DNA of 64,000 bases from Kappaphycus alvarezii. Its lineage: Eukaryota > Rhodophyta > Florideophyceae > Gigartinales > Solieriaceae. How positions within the stretch are numbered: the stretch's first letter is position 1; the number at the start of each line of letters is the position of its first letter. Location: assembly GCA_002205965.3 (NCBI GenBank), contig NADL03000478.1, positions 955,001 to 1,019,000 on the forward strand, read 5' to 3'. The notes under the pieces are model-generated. The model was not told where the DNA came from, made no database searches, and worked only from the letters and a program-made list of their open reading frames with translations. The position numbers were made by a program, and so were the translations under genes. Positions 57,660 to 64,000 of this stretch are shown piece by piece.

Positions 57660-57889
57660 TGTGAGTAGGTCGACACTTCCCCCATTTCAACAAATCATAA
57701 ACCGCAACTACAAAATGAATAAAATAAAAAGCTGCCCAAAATATTTGAAATGGGCACCCACCCAAGTCCCATGAGATAGTTTTAAAACTGACATAAAAAG
57801 GGCATGTCTGCGGACAAAACCACCCAACCCTACTCTGGCACGTTCGACCGATAGCCCTCCGGGGTGAAGTGGTATCGCCCGTTTTCGCA
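57660..57889 (-). repeat. Possible 3' LTR of element B
   Basis: On the minus strand a purine-rich tract (AAGAGAAGTGAAGGAAAA, 57907-57890) is followed by TGCGAAAACGG, as expected for a polypurine tract and LTR start. A TGTG at 57660 could be the far end. The 5' LTR would lie beyond the window, so no direct-repeat comparison is possible. Confidence 0.25.
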
Positions 57890-58021
57890 TTTTCCTTCAC
57901 TTCTCTTATCGATCAGTCTCGATAATATCGATATGGTGCGGTGGATGCAGGTTGCTATCGGGCGTGCGTTGGTGGGGGTGATCATCAAACAAACTTGCAA
58001 CCAGAGGCAGAATAAGGATGT

Positions 58022-59047
58022 ATGAATGGAAACCTACGAAGAGAAGTCCACAAACAGTTGGAACAAGTGACAGTGGGGGAATCCAGTGACACTTGGACGG
58101 AGGTTATGGTATTCGGCAGGGACGAGGGAATTGTTTCCCAAGAATCATCGGACGATGCGCGGCCATCACTTGAGGAAAAACATTGGGACATCGATGAAAT
58201 AATGTGGGGTAGTGGGGTCACCGTAAATAGAAAGAAATTTGAACGGAGTGTTTGGTATGGCTGTTCCTCACAGTGCAAGTATGTGTCCAGCTATGGGTAA
58301 GTTGATGTCAAAACTCTTTTAGCACCAAGTGTGGGGTTCCGAGCAGTCTTATTTGAGGTTTTACGAGGGGCTCCATTGACAGGCAAACCAATCCCACGAC
58401 AATGTGTCATCCCAGGCCCTCGATCCCTTCGGTTCATGGATGGGAACCGATTCGACGCGTCGGCCCTAAACACTATTCTGCACTTATGAAAACAACATAA
58501 GGGATTATCTGTAAGGACTGCCGTGTGTGGGGCAAGAAGATCCAGTCCAAAGCTGAAATAATTTAAAGTGGACGAGTGCGAGGAACTTTTCGGTGTAAGA
58601 GGGAGACTTGATTGCATACCTGCGTCGGTCGTGAACGGGGTGCACTCTCTTCTCTGATATGATGCTGCTGTATGTGTAAGAAATAAGCTGAAATAATCCC
58701 ACCTAAGACCCACAAGCATTGGACGGTCCTCTGCGCTTGTGCAAAGCTTGGGCATGAGGCTTAGCTTCCGGAAATTCGATGAGGCGAAGCGCGTAGCTAG
58801 CGATCCAGCTAACGCAGCGTTTAGCATAATTGAGAACCTCATTAGTGGGGTGTGGTTAGTACGGCTTCTTCATACCAAAGGGCATCTCGTTGACCACTGC
58901 ATTATGGTAGATGGGAAAAGAAGGGTCATAATTGACTCGGCCGAGATTTTTTCCATAAGACTTTGCTCCGAAAGCTTAAATCTCTGTAGTCGTGATGATA
59001 CTCTAAATCTCAGAGTAGCTGAGGTGAAAGAGTTGATTATCAGATAA
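58022..59047 (+). pseudogene. Antisense ORF of element B (342 codons, five stops, no frameshift)
   Basis: One plus-strand frame runs from MNGNLRREV (58022) to a TAA at 59045-59047. It is interrupted by five stops (TAA and TGA only) but keeps phase throughout. WGSGVTVNRKKFERSVWYGC, SYG and APSVGFRAV match the element A antisense ORF without gaps. The C-terminal part has GVWLVRLL, VDHCIMVDGKRRVIIDSAE and AEVKELIIR. Cys (SVWYGC), His (DHC) and Asp (IIDS) in this order could be the triad of a papain/Ulp1-like cysteine peptidase. That is a hypothesis from spacing and local pattern only. It lies tail-to-tail with RNase H, between pol and the expected 3' LTR. Confidence 0.55.
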
Positions 59048-59099
59048 CAAAGTAAACAGTTCAGGTCACCTCTGAACTTTGAATTATCCACTGTTCCGG

Positions 59100-59826
59100 T
59101 TGCAAATCTATCTCACCTGTACCAATTACGTTTCGAAGTAAAGCTTGGGTCATCAGCTTAGTAAGTCCTTCGGCAACATTCTTGCTACTTCTGACAAAAC
59201 TTTTCACGAAAACCCTCCCTTGCTGCGGCAATGTCCAACATGGTACACTTCTCGGACGTTCGAGATTATTTCGATAAAACACCGAATAAACCCTTGCTAT
59301 CTGTTAGAAGCCGCACGGGAACATTTTGGTTGAGAACATTTTGTAAATCTTGGGCGATGGTAATGGCGACATCGAACATGTCGCTAAAAGCTATCGCCCC
59401 TCCTGACATAGCTGATCTGGTGACTCTTCTCGACTTCTAAGACTTGAAATGGATTTGGATAAAGTTGTTAGACGCATCTCCTAAGAATATAATATGTCCA
59501 AGCTGAGACGATAGATCGTCATTACTGGCGAACGAAGAGTCAGAGAAGCTAACCACCTTCAACCTCTCCTTCTCTAAAAGACAGACTCGAAGTAGTATTC
59601 GGTTGTCAACGGCGTATTTGACGGCCCGGTTTTGCCTTCTTATAATTGATGCGCGCTGACTATCAAACTTCTCCTCGGTAACCTGCGCCAGTTGCGATAT
59701 CTCAAAGAGACAATCAGGCCGGGTATTAGCCAACCATTCCAACTTCATGCGCATTGAGGAAAACTGCTTAAACGATGAATCATAAGGGATAAATTCCATA
59801 TTTTTCAAGTATTGGCTTTGATGCAT
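59100..59826 (-). pseudogene. RNase H and connection region of element B
   Basis: MKLEWLANTRPDCLFEISQL is the RPD motif between RT and RNase H. KVVSFSDSSFASNDDLSSQL begins RNase H (SDxxxA). VRLLTDSKGLFGVLSK gives the DS position, followed after stops by an AREG region. The order and spacing fit copia. Most of it is in one frame with a few stops. Confidence 0.7.
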
Positions 59827-60515
59827 GATTCAGCAACCGTAATCATCTCTATTAATGACAAAGCCAGTGAACTCGGACGGAAGAACCTCATCTTAAGCCA
59901 TTTCAAATTGCTTCTGAGTTAACGCGGATGTCTTGCGGAAAGATTCATTATTGCAAAGCACAAGATTATCGACATACCCTCCACTTAGACCCTGCAGCAC
60001 TCTGTTCGTAAGCAGATATCAAAACGAGGGGTCCATTCTGAATAGTTTCATGCCCAGTTCTTCTATATGGTGTTTGTCAAAAGTTTTGTACCACAAGTCG
60101 CCGGCATAACATAGGCCATAGAGCGGACATAGCAACTGCAAGAATTGGTCCGGGCTAAACTGAAACTCAGGAGCAACCTTCTCAATGAATACTTACATGG
60201 CAAGCGATTCGGATGAATGCAGATACGCCTGTTTGATGTCTGCAGTCCAAACAAAGAATCCAAATATTGTCGCCAAAGCCAGAAGCAGACGTACAGATTG
60301 CGGTTGTAGTGTCAACGGGGTATGTACAAGCATGTCCTTCAGTTTGTCCCCTTGTCTCGATGACCTCCAGTAACATATCGGGCCTTGTACTTCGTCTTTC
60401 CGTCGATGGTAGACTTGATCGCTTGTATGAATCGTCCCGGAAGAAGACTTCCATCAGGAGGGACACCCTCCTTAAGGATGACCTTGAAAGTTCCTCTCTC
60501 TAGTAAACCCTTTAT
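59827..60515 (-). pseudogene. Reverse transcriptase of element B
   Basis: In the same frame as the integrase, directly after the stop at 60516: GLLERGTFKVILKEG, LPGRFIQAIKS, YKARYVTGGHRDKL, SVRLLLALATIFGFFVWTAD, IKQAYL, LCPLYGLCYAGDLWYKTFDK. The catalytic YVDD reads YVDN (59965-59976), so the second Asp is lost. The gene copies the element RNA into cDNA in live relatives; this copy is dead. Confidence 0.75.
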
Positions 60516-61690
60516 TTACTTCTTCTTTGCTTCATCCATCTCTTTACTTCTGGTGCGATCTTCATCAGGATCAAGCACCTCAGTCGCCAATATCATATCG
60601 TCGTCTAGAGACCGAGAACCTTTTAAAATCTTGTCCAGGTCAGACAGAAAGGAATAGGGCAGGAATTCCGGGGACAAGTACGGTTTACCTTGGGCGAAAT
60701 TGAATGGTCTTGCCGGATTATTACCATCATCTCGCACATAGACCAATTTCTTATGGTAGTCTACGTTCGACACTTCAAAAGGTCCAAGCCATTCGCCAAT
60801 GCGGCTAGCTACTACCTTCTCTCTCCATACAAGAACCTTATCACCAGGCTCGAAGCTACGATCGGCGGCGGGCGGGACAGCATAGCTGAGAGCCGGCTCA
60901 AGCTTTATAGCTACCATTTGAGATTCCATCTCCTTTCGGGCTACGTTGGCGATAGCTGCTCGGTCTTGAAGGGTACCTCTGGTCGGGCATAATTCAGATC
61001 TTGTCGAAACCTGAGGGTATTCTTCAAACACCAATGCAGGTGGAACGATACCTTCCCCTCCAAGAGTATCTTTCACGGCCTTAACAGCACACGACAGCGC
61101 TAAATTTCTATCTATATTTGGTTGAGAAACCTTGATCCTCCTGAAAGTAGATCTCAGTGGCTCATGGTATCTCTCCCCCAGCCCCAGACTGGAGTGGGAT
61201 TCAACTCCAGTCTGGCCAAACTCGACATCAGAAAGCTTTGTGATATGAATGAAGCGGTCACCGAGTTGCGACCCTCGGCCGGTGAGAATCTTGTTCGGTA
61301 CTCCAGTGTAAACCGAGGCCCAGCACTTCACGAGCGTTTTTCAAACTGCATCCGTAAAAATGCTTGGCAAAAAACTTGCTTCACTGAACTTAGTTCCTTC
61401 ATCTACGATATGAAATACGGGTTCACCATCGAGATACACGATATAGAGCAATAATCTCTCGTTAAACTGTACATTCTACGCCCCAAAAGTAACTCTAAAT
61501 CTTTTCGGGGCATTTTGAATGCGTTGACAGGGGTCACATCATTTGAAGATATCTTCTAGAGTTTTCATTTTGTCTTGCGTAGCATGCTCTGGACGGGATC
61601 TCTTTATGAGGTTGAACAATTTCTTGGCACTTGGATGGAAAAATTATCGATATAATTTAAACAGTTGTGCTTGGGTGAAATACATAATAG
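60516..61690 (-). pseudogene. Integrase of element B
   Basis: A 271-codon open frame (61331-60516) covers most of the core and C-terminal domain: PNKILTGRGSQLGDRF, VESHSSLGLGERYHEPLR, ARKEMESQMVAIKLEPAL, ADRSFEPGDKVLVWREK, GEWLGPFEV and FNFAQGKPYLSPEFLPY. Upstream of that frame FHIVDEGTKFSEASFLPS and a HHCC-like zinc segment with CDPCQR are visible with stops. The core Asp before QGSQ is Gly (LTGRG), so the enzyme would be inactive. The end of the ORF runs into RT through a single TAA. Confidence 0.8.
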
Positions 61691-61699
61691 TCTACATGT

Positions 61700-62115
61700 G
61701 CATCTCGGCGCATAGATGCACTGACGCTGAGCGAATCATCGGTACATGCTACTCATCGAGGTAAATTTTGTTACTGTTTTGACCAATATGGGGGAGGACG
61801 CGCTTTATGCGTCGGCTAGACAGAGTGCATGGCGTCATTGACCCTTTGTCCAAAACAGCAAGCCCGAGCAATTCTCGTATGTCAGCATTGACAATGTACA
61901 ACTATACTTAGACACAGGGTATACCAGACGAGGTACGTAACGGAATTAACACTTTTACAAGCGAATAGAAGGTAGAATCAGCAAATCTAAAGCGATTAAG
62001 TGATGGAAGTATCTTCTTGTTGTGTATACAAAGCGCGTTAAGGATCCTGTTAAGCTCCTTTCGTCCAACAACGAATTCAGGAGCACCGATATCACAAAGA
62101 AAGCCAATAGGGTGT
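61700..62115 (-). pseudogene. Protease of element B
   Basis: DIGAPEFVVGRKELNRILNA, LNRFRFADSTFYSL, NADIRELLGLAVLDKGSM and NKIYLDE align in order with element A. The active-site DxG reads DIG. Two or three stops interrupt it. Confidence 0.6.
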
Positions 62116-62207
62116 CTTTATTTAACCTCAGACTGATCTTCTGAATGTAAACATCGGTTATTGGGATTTCCCGTGGTTACCTGTCACAGCGAACCCTTTT
62201 TTCCATC

Positions 62208-64000
62208 TTACTCTTTTCTGGCGACGAGGTAACGACTTGAGGAGCTCTCGCCGCATAGCCGAAAATACTCCTCTATAGAGCTAGGAAATTGATGTTTCGG
62301 ACCCATGGTAGACGCGAGATAAGTCAAAAGTATACCTTCATCGATGGATTCAATTGCACTCTCCAATTGACCAGTAAAATGGGAATCAAAAGCGGGTAAT
62401 TCTGGATCATCGTGGTTCTCGCCGCGATCGGAGCCCCCATCAGGGTCAACAGAGTTGAGCTGCTCTGCATTAATGAAGTCAGCAAGTATATGGACGGATG
62501 AATCACCGTCCTGCAATCGAGTCCTAGCATGTTTCTCAACGTCCTCGAGGGAACATTTATGACGCGGATTCCAAGGGCGCCCACATTTGACGCATTCGTT
62601 CCTACGACTTGCCTCTTCAAAATCCTTCGAGGAAAAGCTAATATGACGGTCACGCTGGCCATTGGGGAGATAATCGCGACCTATGGCTCTAAAGTTGCGA
62701 TTGTTCCTACCATACCGCATCAAATTGGTCTCACCATCTTTATCGCTTTGGAATATTCCGGTCTCAGAGGTCCTATCGGTTCCTCCAGTCAAAAGACGAA
62801 TCTGATGCAAGTTCTGTATAGACTAGTGAAGAGTAGTGACAAACTTGTTGAAGTTGTAGGACTGTGACGTAATATTCTGGATCGGTGCCCTTGACTAGTT
62901 CTGAAACTCGGTCACCACCTTGCGAAGATAGTCAACCTTATTTGCATCTGAGCGAAAGTCCGGGGGAATATGTGGGGACATTTCATTGATATACTTCACT
63001 ATCCCGGTTAAGCGCTCGGATATATCCAAAATATTCCTTTCCTTCATGAAGCTGCGCAAGCGGAGCGTCTCTAAAGTTCCTTTTATCTTCAACTGACTTC
63101 CGTCACTCATATATTCGTTCAACATGGTTTTATCTATTTCATTGAAAGTCATTTCATCACTACAGTTGTCAAAAAAAACTTCCTAGCAGCACCATCAAAG
63201 ACGTGGACAACGAAATCAGATTTCTGAGTTGCCGAGAGTCAGTATTGACGGGCACAAATGGAGTACAGTTTCTTTTTCTCCGTTATGCTCTTTTTGAGAT
63301 CACCAGTAAACTTGCACTCTTTGAACATCTGCTGCACGTAGTTCGCCTTACGGGAACTACCTGCTTAGTGATTACCGTTTGCCCCAGAGTGCGGGCCAGC
63401 AGACATGGGTTGCAATGACACGGGATTACGATCACCAACTTTCATTGCGAGAAAATGACGTAACGGATCCTGCGAGGCCGAAATGGGAGACCCATTCTCC
63501 TGACGAGGATTTTCAAGACCAGAATTATGGCTAGTCAATGACGGCTGGGCAGTAATATTGTTTCTAGGTGCGTTTTGACCTTCCTGAGGAGCCAAACTAC
63601 GATCTACATCACTCAAAACCCCTCCTCGACCACGGACATTACCAGAGTCTCTATCCAGCAGAATGACACGATTGAACTTCAACTTCTCAGTAACGAAGGG
63701 GCGAAAATCAGCATTAAAGTTCACGAAGAAACAAAACCACGTCTGCAGCATAATGCGCCGGTCAGTCCTATCAGCTTCAGTAAGCTTGGCTTGGACTCCA
63801 TACTTCTGCGGAAAACCATCAAACAAGTATAATTTAGCAACATCATAGAGCACTGTTACAGGAAACATTGGCATTGTGAAGAACTATTTACTGAACACTT
63901 GCGAGGGTGACGGCAAGAGATCCAAGAGGAATTCGTGCACATCTTCTCCATCTGGTGAGCCCAAGCTTGCGGTCTCCTGCGAAAATCCATCTTGCGATTC
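62208..64000 (-). pseudogene. gag of element B, 5' end outside the window
   Basis: At the window edge SLGSPDGEDVHEFLLDLLPS leads through a stop into MPMFPVTVLYDVAKLYLFDG (63874). QLKIKGTLETLRLRSFMKER and PPDFRSDANKVDYLRKVVTE (63152-62895) follow. Then comes RRNECVKCGRPWNPRHKC (about 62580), a zinc knuckle of the CxxC...HxC type. LTYLASTMGPKHQF and ARKE end the frame at 62208. Three open frames (63874-63365, 63152-62895, 62810-62208) hold most of the gene. Confidence 0.75.

Larger units (their letters stand above)
57890..64000 (-). mobile_element. Element B: copia-type retroelement with antisense ORF, 5' end outside the window
   Basis: Minus-strand order: gag (64000-62208), protease (about 62110-61700), integrase (61690-60516), RT (60515-59440), RNase H (59440-59100), then a plus-strand ORF (58022-59047). 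All protein segments match element A motif for motif where A still has them. Many in-frame stops occur but few indels. Confidence 0.8.

Noticed and set aside
58291..58842. 183-codon minus-strand frame in element B
   Set aside because: The plus-strand frame here aligns with the antisense ORF of element A; the minus frame has no recognisable motif.
61184..61215. 12-bp perfect inverted repeat in the integrase frame of element B
   Set aside because: It falls on coding sequence for a conserved integrase motif, and a 12-bp stem can arise by chance in 64 kb.
1..64000. tRNA, rRNA or other structured RNA genes
   Set aside because: I looked for tRNA-like arms and rRNA-like conserved stretches and saw none; a covariance-model scan was not possible.

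Overview
This window is repeat-rich nuclear DNA from a eukaryote. The intron at 26252-26387 has GTAAGT, TACTGAC and CTGCAG signals. The rest is dominated by decayed retroelements, with no operon or ribosome-binding-site structure. The mix of a membrane-anchored PCGD-type methyltransferase-like protein and Ty1/copia pol genes resembling the GalEa/PyRE1G1/CoDi branch makes a red alga my best guess. That is inference; no marker gene is present.

Layout. 0-2.2 kb: AT-rich, empty. 2.4-3.6 kb: remnants of an acidic-ORF repeat and of an RT-endonuclease tail. 3.66-12.8 kb: a nest of Ty1/copia DNA. Two gag/protease fragments lie back to back around 5.07 kb, each running into a copy of a ~484-bp LTR-like repeat. 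One of those repeats is split by a structurally complete element (element A, 5874-11454) with 300-bp LTRs and ATTCC target-site duplications. A pol fragment of a second copia lineage follows on the minus strand. 12.8-14.3 kb: acidic-ORF repeat unit 1. 14.5-18.7 kb: a third copia lineage, AT-rich, gag to RNase H, full of stops. 19.3-24.8 kb: fragments of a non-LTR-type RT with a GDHAxxC plus nuclease-like tail. 26.15-27.5 kb: the only convincing host gene. 27.5-32.4 kb: GC-richer block with CTGTACAG palindromes and four more RT-tail remnants. 33.67-37.4 kb: two tandem acidic-ORF units. 37.4-48.5 kb: AT-rich, with a very degraded copia pol (39.3-42.25 kb) and a gag scrap (47.9-48.45 kb). 49.6-51.1 kb: fragments of an unrecognised, possibly cellular protein. 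51.4-54.3 kb: RT tail, RNase H remnant and zinc-motif remnant. 56.9-57.6 kb: a gag scrap. 57.9-64 kb: element B, same family as A, minus strand and cut by the window end.

The most interesting signal is shared by A and B. Each carries, between pol and the expected 3' LTR, an ORF on the strand opposite to gag-pol. The two antisense ORFs are homologous by eye, both can start Met-Asn-Gly, and the longer one has conserved-looking Cys, His and Asp positions that could suit a papain-like cysteine peptidase. A second item is a four-copy repeat family carrying a small acidic ORF upstream of an LTR-like promoter segment.

Most coding matter is broken, so 'pseudogene' is used widely. Family calls are by reading translated motifs only. 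Boundaries given as approximate are by eye.
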